Shown here: positions 8,363 to 18,259 of the stretch, one piece after another | Layout of the letters: each line of letters begins with the position of its first letter | How positions within the stretch are numbered: the stretch's first letter is position 1 | NCBI RefSeq assembly: GCF_000346485.2 | Contig: NZ_KQ976354.1 | Location: 2,669,421 to 2,733,420 of the forward strand | DNA length: 64,000 nt | Source of the DNA: Scytonema hofmannii PCC 7110 | Lineage (GTDB): Bacteria > Cyanobacteriota > Cyanobacteriia > Cyanobacteriales > Nostocaceae | Reading direction: 5' to 3' | Position numbers and translations under genes: made by a program | Notes under the pieces: generated by a model | Seen by the model: only the letters and a program-made list of their open reading frames with translations | The model's database searches: none | Told to the model about the DNA's origin: nothing

Positions 8363-9205
8363 TTAAGCTTTACACAAAACTTCTGGTCTAGCGAAAGTCT
8401 CATCCCAGTATTGAGTACACAATTCTGGACGCTGCGGAGGATTGGCAGTGTAAACAAAAAACAGCGCTGACCTGTCTTGTGTTCTCAAAGTTCCATGATG
8501 CAAAGCGCGTCTTGGATCTACAAAAATAACTGTACCTGCTGGTCCGGGACATGATTTCCAGTACTTTTTAGGAATAATGTCCTGCAACTGCTCATCGTTA
8601 ATCCCTATATAACCAGACCGCCAAAGCTTGTAATAAATCCGGTAATAATTCAAGTTAGGCAGTGAGGTTAAAGACAGGGGTATATATTCAAAAGGTCCGT
8701 GACGATCTTCTACATCACTTAGATAAACAATAATTTTGACAATACGACGGTCTTCGGAGTCTTTGTGCCAAAGCAGAGTCCCAAATTGGTTCTCGTTAGG
8801 AAAGTCTTTACGCAAATGCACTCCATGAAAGGCAACCGGAAGTCCGATATAGTTTTCAATTATCGAGAGTAATTTTTTTTCTTGTGCCCATTGAGAAAAC
8901 TCAGACAAATCTGTCATCGTGTAAATTTGCGGTAATCTTTCAGTTTTTTCGCTGTGATTTACCGACAACATTTCAGACAAATAATTGTGTGCTGTTTTGA
9001 GAAGAGTGGAAGTAGAGCTTATTTTCAATTCTTCAAGAGAAGTAACGTAAACTCCTTCTGTGTTCAGGGCATCTACAATTTTGCGATCGCTATCTTTCAA
9101 TACAGGAACTTTTCCTGCATGCTTCAGAAGTTCTCCCCTATAGATTAATTGAGACTGTAAGTCAATTACTTTACTTTTGATTATGTTTCCAATGCTGCTA
9201 ATCAT
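8363..9205 (-). CDS. Phytanoyl-CoA dioxygenase-like Fe(II)/2-oxoglutarate oxygenase
   Basis: A 280-residue protein with the double-stranded beta-helix signature of non-haem iron oxygenases: WHKDSED supplies the His147-x-Asp149 pair, RRALHHGTLRTQDRSALFF supplies the distal histidine (236 or 237) and the 2-oxoglutarate-binding Arg245. The GPAGTVIFVDPR segment before the distal histidine is typical of the PhyH family. The first 70 residues are less conserved. Substrate unknown. It is followed by an aspartoacylase and preceded by a GT2 glycosyltransferase on the same strand, so a role in modifying a small metabolite or glycan is possible but unproven. Confidence 0.8.
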   Translation of the reverse strand: MISSIGNIIKSKVIDLQSQLIYRGELLKHAGKVPVLKDSDRKIVDALNTEGVYVTSLEELKISSTSTLLKTAHNYLSEMLSVNHSEKTERLPQIYTMTDLSEFSQWAQEKKLLSIIENYIGLPVAFHGVHLRKDFPNENQFGTLLWHKDSEDRRIVKIIVYLSDVEDRHGPFEYIPLSLTSLPNLNYYRIYYKLWRSGYIGINDEQLQDIIPKKYWKSCPGPAGTVIFVDPRRALHHGTLRTQDRSALFFVYTANPPQRPELCTQYWDETFARPEVLCKA

Positions 9206-9258
9206 GACATAACTATTGGCTAAATTTTAAACTACTTTTTTGTTATTTTTACCCTAGA

Positions 9259-10275
9259 TTATATCTCATAATTTGATAGATTTTTCGTAGATAATTCTGG
9301 GTTTTCTACTCCATTTATTTGGCGATTACCTATTATATCTAAAATAGATAAAACAACTAGAGTAAAGAAGGGAACAACAGTCTTTATCGTAAATAAAGGC
9401 CATCTCCTTAATGCACCGAAGAGAACTTTCAAGTTAGCTTCTTGGAAGTTCTTCCAAACCATCTGCCTGCAATATTGCCTAGAATAACCGTTTTGTTCTA
9501 GTTTCATCAACACTTCAGATATATGTTTGTATTGCATTAACAGTGCTGACTTTTGCTCTTTCTGCCAATAGCTTACACCAACGATACATTCTACGTAAGT
9601 CTTTTTAGTCACAATGACTCTGCCATTAGCAGCACAATAGCCTGCTATGTACGCTAAAGATATCCAGTTTTGTGCTGCATCTTCCCATTTTTGAAGAGAT
9701 TTATGTACTAGATTGGTTCTATATATAGAAGCTGTCAGAAAAATCACTGCTCCCACGCTCTTGGAAAAACAGTGTTCAAATACAGCTTTTCCGTCGCGAT
9801 CGCCATCTTCACTATCAACATCAAACCAACGGTTTCCAACTATTGTTGGTGGATGAACTGGTTCACCAGTGGTTTTGTTGCGACCGGAAAAATTGAGAAA
9901 TAATAGCGCTAAATTCTCATGCTTTTTAATTTTTCCCAAGGCATATGACACTGCCTCATTTTCAATTGGATCGTCATCACCAATTGCCCAAACATATTTT
10001 GTTGTTGCTGATTTTAGGCAATTGATGATGTTGGGCATTACACCAAGATTTTCGGAATTTCTGTTTGACTTAAATGTGATATGGCTGAGTTGAGTTTGCC
10101 ATTTTTTGATGATTTCCTGAGTATTATCAGTTGAACAATTATCTGAGACAAAAATTTCGCAGTCAGACTCAAAACCTTGGATGGCTTGAGCAATCCATGC
10201 CAATTGTTTGTCAAGTAGTTCGGCACGATTGTAAGTGGGGATAGCGATAGTCAGTAATTTATTCACAGTCTTCAC
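9259..10275 (-). CDS. Family 2 glycosyltransferase
   Basis: A 338-residue GT-A fold transferase that would add a sugar from a nucleotide donor to a glycan or lipid acceptor. The N-terminus LLTIAIPTYNRAELL is the classical GT2 opening, SDNCSTDNT follows the second strand, and AIGDDDP (Asp100-102) is the metal/nucleotide-binding DxD-like motif. A hydrophobic segment near the C-terminus (WPLFTIKTVVPFFTLVVLSI) suggests membrane association. Acceptor unknown. About 50 bases separate it from the dioxygenase gene downstream, so the two could share a transcript. Confidence 0.85.
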   Translation of the reverse strand: MKTVNKLLTIAIPTYNRAELLDKQLAWIAQAIQGFESDCEIFVSDNCSTDNTQEIIKKWQTQLSHITFKSNRNSENLGVMPNIINCLKSATTKYVWAIGDDDPIENEAVSYALGKIKKHENLALLFLNFSGRNKTTGEPVHPPTIVGNRWFDVDSEDGDRDGKAVFEHCFSKSVGAVIFLTASIYRTNLVHKSLQKWEDAAQNWISLAYIAGYCAANGRVIVTKKTYVECIVGVSYWQKEQKSALLMQYKHISEVLMKLEQNGYSRQYCRQMVWKNFQEANLKVLFGALRRWPLFTIKTVVPFFTLVVLSILDIIGNRQINGVENPELSTKNLSNYEI

Positions 10276-10760
10276 AGTTTACGACGAGTACTTTTACACC
10301 CTGTGCCGCTCGGCTAGCTCTCAGATTTTCCATGTATCAAAATGGAGGCAATTGAACTAAAAAAACCTTAGACCGATAGCTTGTACAGTAATTCGGTTGG
10401 GGTTTCCATCATTTTTCGCTTGCTATAAGAAAGCTTACAATTATCCCTTAACAAAACTGTGTAAATCTTATGACGAAATTGTGACTATTTTTTGAGATTC
10501 AAAAGTTTATTTTTATTTTTTTATCGAATTTTTTTTCCTCTGACATAACTCATCATACTATTTTTTAGATTAATTTTTTATGTTAATAAACAGTGATTTT
10601 CGTAAATTTCTTATAAAGTAGTTGATTGGATGTAATTCTTTGAAAATAGCATAATAATTGTATCTAAAAATACTGAAGTTCATTTAATTAATCCAATCTT
10701 TGTTAAAATAGCGTATCTCAATGGGTTATAAATGAAAAAATTCTGTTACTTAGACGAAAA
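10276..10760. other. AT-rich divergent intergenic region
   Basis: No gene seen. The sequence is strongly AT-rich with T-runs and separates the divergent glycosyltransferase and histidine kinase genes, so both promoters should lie here. No response regulator remnant is visible. Confidence 0.55.
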
Positions 10761-11852
10761 GTGAGCAAGGTTAGCCTGCGATGGCGATTACTATTCTCCC
10801 ACGCTATTGTAATGTTAGTTGGGTTGAGTACCCTGGTGATAGTGGGCAGGTTCTTCTCGCCCCACCTGTTTGGATTGCATTTAAAGTCTTTAGAGGGAAG
10901 GGGATTTGACCTAAGTAAAATTCGCCACGAATTAGTTGAGGAGTTTGAAACAGCCTGGAACAGAGGAGCTTGGTACTCTATACTAACAGGTGCAACTGTA
11001 GCAGGTGGCTTAAGTTACCTAGTTGCACGACGAATTGTACAACCTCTCAATCAAATGGAGAAGATTACTCGGCAATTCGCGCAAGGAGATTTAAAAGCAC
11101 GAATACCTAAAAATGAGATTCCAGAGTTAAATCGTCTTGCCACTAGCTTCAATCGAATGGCCGCCAACCTTGAAGGGGTGGAACAGCGCCGTCGAGAACT
11201 TATAGGAGACTTAACCCATGAACTCCGTACCCCTCTGACAATTTTAGAGGGGTACTTAGAGGGTTTAGCAGATGGCACAATTGAACCTTCAGCAGAAGTT
11301 TTTCAGCGATTGGCCAGGGAGACAACTCGATTACATCGATTGGTTGATGATACACAAGAACTTTCTAAAGCCGAAGCAGGATATTTACCTATCAACATAC
11401 AACCCGTTAATCTATATCCACTGTTTCTGTCCCTAATTCAGCGATTCTCCGATCAACTTTTAGAAGAAGGTCCGGTGTTGTGGTTGGACTGTCCGCCCAA
11501 TCCTCCCTTAGTCTCTGCCGATCCCGAACGAGTTGAGCAAATTTTGGTCAACCTGCTTGGCAATGCGGTACGCTACACTTTGGAAGGTTCCATCACAATA
11601 AAAGTTTGGAGCGAACCTCCTAAATTATGGATTGCAGTTATTGATACAGGTCATGGCATTAGTACAGATGATCTAAAATTTGTCTTTGACCGCTTTTGGC
11701 GCTCGGATCGTTCTCGTGTTCGCAGCCCAGGAGGTACCGGAATTGGCTTAGCTATTTCGCGTCGTCTTGTAGAGTTACAAGGAGGGGAAATTCAAGTATA
11801 CAGCAAGCTAAATGAGGGAAGCACGTTTCAATTCTCGCTGCCATTAGTTTGA
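10761..11852 (+). CDS. Sensor histidine kinase (HAMP-HisKA-HATPase), BaeS-like
   Basis: A 363-residue membrane sensor kinase. Two transmembrane segments (about 11-29 and 72-89) bracket a short periplasmic part of about 40 residues; a HAMP domain follows (89-142), then HisKA with phospho-acceptor His153 in DLTHELRTPL, and the ATP-binding domain with N-box NLLGNAVRYT, G1 DTGHGIS and G2 GGTGIGLAI. The small sensor loop suggests sensing of membrane or envelope state. No response regulator lies beside it, so its partner is encoded elsewhere. The start is GTG at 10761; no ATG gives a full first transmembrane helix. Confidence 0.9.
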   Translation: MSKVSLRWRLLFSHAIVMLVGLSTLVIVGRFFSPHLFGLHLKSLEGRGFDLSKIRHELVEEFETAWNRGAWYSILTGATVAGGLSYLVARRIVQPLNQMEKITRQFAQGDLKARIPKNEIPELNRLATSFNRMAANLEGVEQRRRELIGDLTHELRTPLTILEGYLEGLADGTIEPSAEVFQRLARETTRLHRLVDDTQELSKAEAGYLPINIQPVNLYPLFLSLIQRFSDQLLEEGPVLWLDCPPNPPLVSADPERVEQILVNLLGNAVRYTLEGSITIKVWSEPPKLWIAVIDTGHGISTDDLKFVFDRFWRSDRSRVRSPGGTGIGLAISRRLVELQGGEIQVYSKLNEGSTFQFSLPLV

Positions 11853-12924
11853 AAAATCATTGCACCAATACATCAGTTATTCTTATAGATGCCTGAAAAT
11901 ATCTCATTGACAAGGTTAGATTTATTGTGATAAATGTTATACCTAGCTCGCGTACATATAGTCTAAGTAAATTAACTCTTAGTATTAGGTGCAATTTACC
12001 GTGTTAGAGTATCTAGCATTTGGCTCGGAGTCAGTATTTTTGCTGCGAACTCTCTGCTGTACGCAGAAGAAAATTTCCCCATTCTTTTCCCTAGATTGCT
12101 CTTCCCTAAGAACTTCTCTAAACTCTAGTTTTAATTTTTGGGTAGTTTTAAAATTGTGAAGATTACGAGAAGAATGATGAAAAACAACATGATGGGTTTG
12201 CTTGTTCCATCTTTCTGTTTTAAAGTTATATGAGAAACTAAAAGCTTTATATTGTTGACAAGGCTTGACTTTAAGTAGTAAGCAATGAAGCAGCAGAAGA
12301 GCTTAAAATTTTGAAGAGTTGGGTGTATACTCCAATCGTTATCTATATGTTATCAGATTAACTTTTCGTAGATTATAATGCAAAATCCCGAATGCTGAAT
12401 CAGTATTAAATAAGCATCTTAATATACATATCGTTTTGATTTACCAGGGTTTACAAACGGGATTATAATCGCAGGGGATCTGATGGCTTTAATGTGGCTG
12501 TGCAAACTTCACAATATATGATGAAGTTGCGACTTGGCATATTTACATTGTTGCGATCGCATTGATGCAACTTTGCTTACAGCTATTTTCAAGTAGATAA
12601 ACTGCATCTTTGTTACCTCACATAAAGGTGCAAAGATGAGGTTTTGCGTTGCCGAGCATAAGCTTTGGACGGGTGTCCTGACTTGTTCGTGTAGCGTCTC
12701 CTTAAGGAGATAGCTATGAGTACTATCATGTCCTCTACTTTGATGTCGATGGTACAGGTAGCGCATAGAGCGTGCAACTTCTCACCATGCCTTTGGCACC
12801 CAATCTCAAATTTGAAAGAGGGGAGTAGTGAGAGTTGCAAAAACAAACTAGTACGACTTAATAGTGTACATTAAGTCCGTTCAAGTGAGCTAAAATTCTT
12901 GATTCTTTTTGAAAGGAGCAATTT
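11853..12924. other. Gene-free kilobase upstream of the RTX gene
   Basis: No convincing gene on either strand; open frames around 12509-12846 on the minus strand have no recognisable features. The end carries a good ribosome site (AAAGGAG) for the RTX gene at 12925. One HIP1 octamer is present near 12554. The sequence may be a long leader or eroded DNA. Confidence 0.5.
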
Positions 12925-14070
12925 ATGGTAGTCAGAAACGGAACACTGGAATCAGATACTCTTCAAGGTTCTAATCAAGCCGACACTCTGCGCGGTCAAG
13001 CAGGTGAAGACCTTTTAATTGGCTTAGGCGGTAATGATCTGCTCCAAGGTGGACTCGATAAAGACACTCTGTTTGGTGGAGACGGTACCGACAGATTGTT
13101 TGGGGATGATGGTGAAGATGAACTGTATGGTGAGGATGGTAATGACAGCCTCAATGGTGGGCTAGATAAAGACACTCTGTTTGGTGGAGATGGTGCTGAT
13201 AGCCTACGTGGGGATGCAGGCGAGGACGAACTCTATGGTGAAGAAGGCAATGACACCCTCAATGGCGGACAAGCTCTGAGTGATGACAAAGACTTCCTAG
13301 ATGGAGGTGCGGGCAATGACTATCTCTTTGGTGGATTTGAGGATACTGTACTTGGTGGTGAAGATGCAGACACGTTGATTGGTAGCAGCTCTGATGACTT
13401 GCTTTACGGCGATGACACAGAAGGATTGATTGAAGGTGGTAATGACATCCTCTTAGGCGGAGGTGGCAACGATACTCTCTATGGTGGAGGTGGTGATGAC
13501 AGTCTGAACGGTGAGGCTGGCAGTAGCACTTTGTATGGGGAGGGTGGCAATGACACTCTCCAGGGTGGCACTGAAGGTGATTACCTTGAGGGTGGAGAAG
13601 GTGTTGACAGGATTTTAGGTGCAGGTGGCAATGACACTCTCTACGGTGATGGCGAGGACAGTCTTGGTGGTAATGACGTCCTTGATGGCGGTGCTGGTGA
13701 TGACTTCCTTGATGGTGGTGCTGGTACCGACAGGATTATAGGTGGATCTGGCAATGATACCCTCACTGGCGGTGAAGAGGACGGAGTCGTTGACACTCTC
13801 ATTGGTGGAGCAGGTACTGACATCTTTGCATTATCATTTGTTGATTTTGAGCCTGGCGATCCTGTTCCACAAGGCGATCGGATCAATGATTTTCAGGATG
13901 GCGTAGATTTCTTCGAGGTTGATTTACCGTTTGGGGATCTTTCTCTCACCCGTGTCACGATTGATGGTCAAATTAGTACTCGGATATCAGTGACTGAAAC
14001 TCGCGAAGTCTTAGCGAACGTCATTAACGTGCGTCCCACACTGATTACTGAAGCAGATTTTATCGCTTAG
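12925..14070 (+). CDS. RTX-type calcium-binding repeat protein
   Basis: A 381-residue secreted-type protein built almost entirely of hemolysin-type nonapeptides (GGxGxDxLx), running from about residue 20 to 300, which fold into a calcium-binding parallel beta-roll. The last 80 residues (from about IGGAGTDIFALSF) are non-repetitive and end with hydrophobic residues ITEADFIA, as expected for a C-terminal type I secretion signal. There is no N-terminal signal peptide and no enzyme domain, so it is probably a structural surface or matrix protein. No type I exporter genes lie nearby. AAAGGAG just upstream supports the ATG. A second RTX protein lies at 15655. Confidence 0.9.
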   Translation: MVVRNGTLESDTLQGSNQADTLRGQAGEDLLIGLGGNDLLQGGLDKDTLFGGDGTDRLFGDDGEDELYGEDGNDSLNGGLDKDTLFGGDGADSLRGDAGEDELYGEEGNDTLNGGQALSDDKDFLDGGAGNDYLFGGFEDTVLGGEDADTLIGSSSDDLLYGDDTEGLIEGGNDILLGGGGNDTLYGGGGDDSLNGEAGSSTLYGEGGNDTLQGGTEGDYLEGGEGVDRILGAGGNDTLYGDGEDSLGGNDVLDGGAGDDFLDGGAGTDRIIGGSGNDTLTGGEEDGVVDTLIGGAGTDIFALSFVDFEPGDPVPQGDRINDFQDGVDFFEVDLPFGDLSLTRVTIDGQISTRISVTETREVLANVINVRPTLITEADFIA

Positions 14071-14264
14071 GAAATGGGCAACCAGGCGGATGAACTTAGA
14101 TAGCTCCGAGACACACGCGCCTGAGAAGTTACCCTGAACAAATTCACTGTCTTTATTTTAGTATCTTCTGCTGTCTCTTACCAAAGGGACAGTGGGATTG
14201 AAATCACAAAAAGAATTCGGAATTCCGAACTTTATATTTCCGAGTTCATTTCACTCAACCAATC

Positions 14265-15572
14265 ATGCGAATTTTATTCCTGCACCCCAATTTCCCAGCC
14301 CAATTTCGTCACGTTGCTGCGGCTTTAGCTCAAGACAAACGACACCAAGTGGTTTTTGGCACCACCCGTCGCGAGGGTAGTATCCCTGGTGTTCATAAGG
14401 TCATCTATACCTCAAAACGAGAGGCGCGACCAGAAACCCATCACTATGTCAGACCTTTAGAAAATGCTGTGCTTCAGGGTCAGGCTGTTTATCGCATGGC
14501 GGAACAACTTTCTTCTCGTGGGTTTGTTCCGGATGTTGTCTACGGTCATTCCGGTTGGGGTCCAACTCTGTTAATTAAAGATATTTTCCCAAAAGCGCAA
14601 TTACTTTGTTATTTTGAATGGTTTTACCACGCTCATGGCACCGATGCCGATTTTGACCCCAATGAACCCCTGAATGCTGACGATGAAGCCAGAATTCGGC
14701 TGAAAAATGCGCCCATCTTAATGGATTTATACAGTTGCGATCGCGGTCTTTCTCCCACCAATTGGCAAAGGCAACAATTTCCTCCAGAATATCACAGTAA
14801 AATTACTGTGTGTCATGATGGCATTGATACCAAATTTTTTTGTCCCAAGCCAGGAGCCAAATTGGTATTACCACGCATCAATTTAGACCTGTCGCACGCA
14901 AAAGAACTGGTGACTTATGTAGCAAGGGGCATGGAACCTTATCGAGGTTTTCCGCAGTTTATGGAGGCGGTTGCCTTACTTCAAGAGCGGCGACCCCAGT
15001 GTCATGTGGCGATTGTGGGAGAAAACCGGGTAGCCTACGGTAAAGCATTGCCAGAGGGTAAAACTTACAAAGAGGCGATGCTGGAAAAATATGACCTCGA
15101 CCTCAACAGAATTCATTTTACAGGTTGGTTGCCTTACTCTGAATACCTGCAAGTTCTTCAAGCATCCTCTGTACACGTTTATCTCACTCGTCCCTTTGTT
15201 CTGTCTTGGTCAATGTTGGAGGTTTTATCCGCCGGGTGCTTGCTAGTAGCTTCCAACACTTCCCCTGTTACCGAGATCATCCGAGATGGTGTCAACGGTT
15301 TGTTGGTAAATTTCTTTTCACCACAAGAAATATGCGATCGCGTAGAAGAAGCACTCCAGCATCCAGAAAAAATGGCTGCCATTCGCGATCGAGCAAGGCA
15401 AACAATTCTAGAGCACTATGACTTGTCGCATTTGTTACCTCAACACCTACGATGGATACAGCAACAAGAAGAGAACAACAACCGCAAACAAGTAGTGCAT
15501 TACCTACATCAAGTAAATCCAGGGAACATAGAGACGCGCCATGACACGTCTTTACAAGTTTTTGTCAGTTAA
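14265..15572 (+). CDS. Family 4 glycosyltransferase
   Basis: A 435-residue GT-B fold transferase. The N-terminal half begins MRILFLHPNFPAQFRHVA, and the C-terminal Rossmann half carries VTYVARGMEPYRGF, the YLTRPFVLSWSMLE segment, and the donor-binding end EVLSAGCLLVASNTSPVTEI that contains the Glu-x7-Glu-type motif. It transfers a sugar from a nucleotide donor, probably to exopolysaccharide or a surface glycan; acceptor unknown. It sits between two RTX-repeat protein genes on the same strand, which raises the possibility of a surface-layer role, but no direct link is shown. Start chosen at ATG 14265 because it gives the family's N-terminus directly. Confidence 0.9.
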   Translation: MRILFLHPNFPAQFRHVAAALAQDKRHQVVFGTTRREGSIPGVHKVIYTSKREARPETHHYVRPLENAVLQGQAVYRMAEQLSSRGFVPDVVYGHSGWGPTLLIKDIFPKAQLLCYFEWFYHAHGTDADFDPNEPLNADDEARIRLKNAPILMDLYSCDRGLSPTNWQRQQFPPEYHSKITVCHDGIDTKFFCPKPGAKLVLPRINLDLSHAKELVTYVARGMEPYRGFPQFMEAVALLQERRPQCHVAIVGENRVAYGKALPEGKTYKEAMLEKYDLDLNRIHFTGWLPYSEYLQVLQASSVHVYLTRPFVLSWSMLEVLSAGCLLVASNTSPVTEIIRDGVNGLLVNFFSPQEICDRVEEALQHPEKMAAIRDRARQTILEHYDLSHLLPQHLRWIQQQEENNNRKQVVHYLHQVNPGNIETRHDTSLQVFVS

Positions 15573-15654
15573 AAACCTCACAGAATTAATGGGTCAGATT
15601 GCTCATTCTCTTACATCTCTAGCTCACACCAATTAGATTTTTTATGTACAAAAT

Positions 15655-17055
15655 ATGGCAGTTTTAAACTTTAGCGAACAAAGATTGGAAGGAAGAAATT
15701 TCAACGGTCGAGACCTCAATGGCTCAACATTTTTCAAAGCCGAGTTGTACGGTGTTCAATTTGTTAAGACGTTATTAAGCGGCACTAATTTTGAAGAAGC
15801 AAAGCTGTTCAATGTGAATGCATCGGATGCCATCTTTAGTCCTAACAGTAGCTTTCGTAAACCTGTTAATTTCTTCAAGGCAACATTAGAAAATGTCAAT
15901 CTCAGTGGAGCTAGACTACAACAAGCCAATCTGTCAATGATTGAGGCGAAAGTCATTAACCTGTCTAAAGCCAACCTGACCAATGCTAACCTGCGAGAAG
16001 CAAATCTCAGTGGCGAACAATCCGAACGAGCAAATCTGAGAGGGGTAAACCTGACAGGAGCCGATCTCTACAAGGCGAAGCTAAAAGCTGCTGACTTAAC
16101 GGGTGCCACGCTAGTGAATGCTAAGTTGGAAGAGACCGAGCTGGAGTCCGCGCTTCTAGTCAATGTCAATGCCACGGGTGCTGATTTCCGAGAGGTAAAA
16201 CTCACAGACTTTACCGTGCAAAACTCTATCTTTGACCGAGCTAATCTCAGTGGTGTATCTTTCAGTGACGTAGAATCACCAGATCCAAATCAACCAGCTA
16301 ATGTCAGGTTTCGTGGCGCTGATTTAAGCAACTTTACATTAGATGATGTTATTTTGCCCGGTTCTGATTTTAGTCCTCATATAGATGCCAATGGCAATGT
16401 GACAGTTACAAACCTGACTGGAGCCAAACTGGCTGACAGCAATTTAAGAGGATCGAATTTCACCAATGCCAACTTGAGAAATGCTGACCTGTCTAAAACC
16501 GACTTCACAAATGCTATCTTCGTCGGAGCTGATCTCACGGGTGCGATCGCAGTTGATGCTATTGGTCTAGTACTTGGGACTTCCAGTCAGGATAACCTAA
16601 CTGGAACAAGCGCCAAAGATAACTTTTTCGGCGATGATGGTGACGACAACTTCAACAGTCAGGGAGGGAATGATTATCTTGACGGAGGTGACGGCAATGA
16701 TACTTTAACAGGTGGTAGCGGAAATGACATTTTCTTTGGTGGTGCTGGCAATGACATATTCAATGGTGGGACTGGTCGCGATACAATTCTCTACAGGAGT
16801 GGCGATGGCCAAGACCGGGTTAATGGATTTACAACAGGAACAGGGGGAGATGTCCTATCCTTCAGTGATATTGACGCAATTGATGTGCGTATAGTCAACG
16901 GTAGTAGCCAGTTCCGAGTTGGAGATGGCACTGCTGGAAACGCAGGCTTTGGCACAGGTGATTTGTTACTCACCCTTGTTAACACCTCCTTTACCAGAGC
17001 ACATGTCAGCACCAACATCGATTCAGTCAACAGGCCTGTCTTCCAATTCTCTTAA
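15655..17055 (+). CDS. Pentapeptide-repeat and RTX-repeat fusion protein
   Basis: A 466-residue protein of two repeat solenoids in series. Residues about 10-305 are A(D/N)LxX pentapeptide repeats (for example LTGADL, LTNANL, LRNADL), which fold into a right-handed quadrilateral beta-helix; residues about 315-385 are RTX nonapeptides (DGGDGNDTLTGG) that bind calcium; the remaining 80 residues resemble the C-terminal part of RTX proteins (VLSFSDIDA ... LLLTLVNTSF). No signal peptide, so type I secretion is likely. Function unknown; the combination suggests an extracellular structural or adhesive protein. It shares the RTX segment style with the gene at 12925, suggesting common ancestry or export. 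Confidence 0.85.
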   Translation: MAVLNFSEQRLEGRNFNGRDLNGSTFFKAELYGVQFVKTLLSGTNFEEAKLFNVNASDAIFSPNSSFRKPVNFFKATLENVNLSGARLQQANLSMIEAKVINLSKANLTNANLREANLSGEQSERANLRGVNLTGADLYKAKLKAADLTGATLVNAKLEETELESALLVNVNATGADFREVKLTDFTVQNSIFDRANLSGVSFSDVESPDPNQPANVRFRGADLSNFTLDDVILPGSDFSPHIDANGNVTVTNLTGAKLADSNLRGSNFTNANLRNADLSKTDFTNAIFVGADLTGAIAVDAIGLVLGTSSQDNLTGTSAKDNFFGDDGDDNFNSQGGNDYLDGGDGNDTLTGGSGNDIFFGGAGNDIFNGGTGRDTILYRSGDGQDRVNGFTTGTGGDVLSFSDIDAIDVRIVNGSSQFRVGDGTAGNAGFGTGDLLLTLVNTSFTRAHVSTNIDSVNRPVFQFS

Positions 17056-17168
17056 GAAACAGGGGAGTGGGGAATAGGGAGTAGGGAGTAGGGGAAAGAG
17101 TGTTTCTTTCATTCGTAGCGGGCGGTGCGCCTCCCGTGGAGTTGCTCCTAAGAGCGTGATGTTTGGAA

Positions 17169-17199
17169 TCCCCACCCTTAGCCTCTGGCAAGGTGGGGA
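17169..17199. terminator. Possible hairpin between convergent genes
   Basis: An 8-bp stem (TCCCCACC / GGTGGGGA) with a 15-base loop lies immediately downstream of the ilvC stop and 114 bases after the fusion-protein stop. No T-run follows on the ilvC strand, so termination is only suggested by position. Confidence 0.35.
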
Positions 17200-17204
17200 A
17201 GATA

Positions 17205-18200
17205 TCAATCTTTTTTCATCCAACTAAACATGGCACGTAAATCTTTGCCAACAGCCTCAATGGGGTGTTCGGCTTCTTGACGGCGCATGGAGGTAAAACC
17301 CGGTTTACCTGCTTGGTTTTCTAAAACGAATTCTCGTGCAAATTGACCGGATTGAATTTCTTTGAGAATGCGGCGCATTTCTGCTTTGGTTTGGTCGTTC
17401 ACAATCCGAGGTCCGCGAGTGAAGTCTCCATATTCAGCAGTGTTTGAAATGCTATCGCGCATTTTAGCTAAGCCGCCTTCTACAATTAAGTCAACAATCA
17501 ATTTGACTTCATGGAGACATTCAAAGTAAGCCAATTCTGGCTGATATCCTGCTTCCACTAAAGTTTCAAAACCAGCTTTGATGAGGGCGCTTAAACCACC
17601 GCACAGGACAGTTTGTTCGCCAAACAAATCCGTTTCTGTTTCTTCGCGGAAAGTCGTTTCCAGAATTCCCGCACGAGTACCGCCAATACCTTTAGCATAT
17701 GCCATTGCGCGATCGCGTGCTTGACCGCTAGCATTTTGATAGACCGCAAACAAAGCAGGTACGCCTTGTCCCTGTTCGTAGGTTCGCCGTACCAAATGTC
17801 CCGGTCCTTTGGGTGCAACCATCACCACATCCACAGTGGGAGGTGGTACAACTTGACCAAAGTGAATATTAAAGCCGTGAGCAAATAATAAAACGTTTCC
17901 TTCTTCCAAATGAGGTTCAATCTCATCTTTGTAAATAGTTTTCTGCACCTCATCTGGCAGCAAAATCATAATTAAGTCAGAAGCTTTAGCCGCGTCGGCA
18001 ACATTCTTAACGGTCAATCCAGCAGCTTCAGCTTTTGCCACTGACTTACTGCCCGGATATAGTCCAACAATTACATTCAGACCGCTATCTTTGAGATTGA
18101 GGGCGTGGGCATGACCTTGGGAACCATAGCCAATAATAGCGATAGTTTTTCCCGCCAAAAGGTCTAAATTCGCATCTTCGTCGTAGTACATCCGGGCCAT
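17205..18200 (-). CDS. ilvC: Ketol-acid reductoisomerase (class I)
   Basis: A 331-residue enzyme of branched-chain amino acid synthesis, converting acetolactate or acetohydroxybutyrate to dihydroxy acids with NADPH and magnesium. Seen: Rossmann motif GYGSQGH (24-30), HGFNIHFG, the KGPGHLVR segment, and the metal-binding [12 protein letters not shown] and [15 protein letters not shown] helices. Length is that of the short class I enzyme, and the C-terminal [14 protein letters not shown] is typical. The N-terminus [12 protein letters not shown] is the usual cyanobacterial one. It stands alone; other ilv genes are not in the window. Confidence 0.98.
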   Translation of the reverse strand: MARMYYDEDANLDLLAGKTIAIIGYGSQGHAHALNLKDSGLNVIVGLYPGSKSVAKAEAAGLTVKNVADAAKASDLIMILLPDEVQKTIYKDEIEPHLEEGNVLLFAHGFNIHFGQVVPPPTVDVVMVAPKGPGHLVRRTYEQGQGVPALFAVYQNASGQARDRAMAYAKGIGGTRAGILETTFREETETDLFGEQTVLCGGLSALIKAGFETLVEAGYQPELAYFECLHEVKLIVDLIVEGGLAKMRDSISNTAEYGDFTRGPRIVNDQTKAEMRRILKEIQSGQFAREFVLENQAGKPGFTSMRRQEAEHPIEAVGKDLRAMFSWMKKD

Positions 18201-18259
18201 AATTTAGCTTCTCCAGTCACCAAGCATCATCTTCGTTGCAAACTTGTTATTATACCGGA

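Noticed and set aside
12509-12846. Two overlapping minus-strand open frames before the RTX gene
   Set aside because: Low-complexity residue mix, no start signals, no recognisable motif.
13641-13886. Pro/Ser-rich minus-strand frame
   Set aside because: Antisense of RTX nonapeptides.
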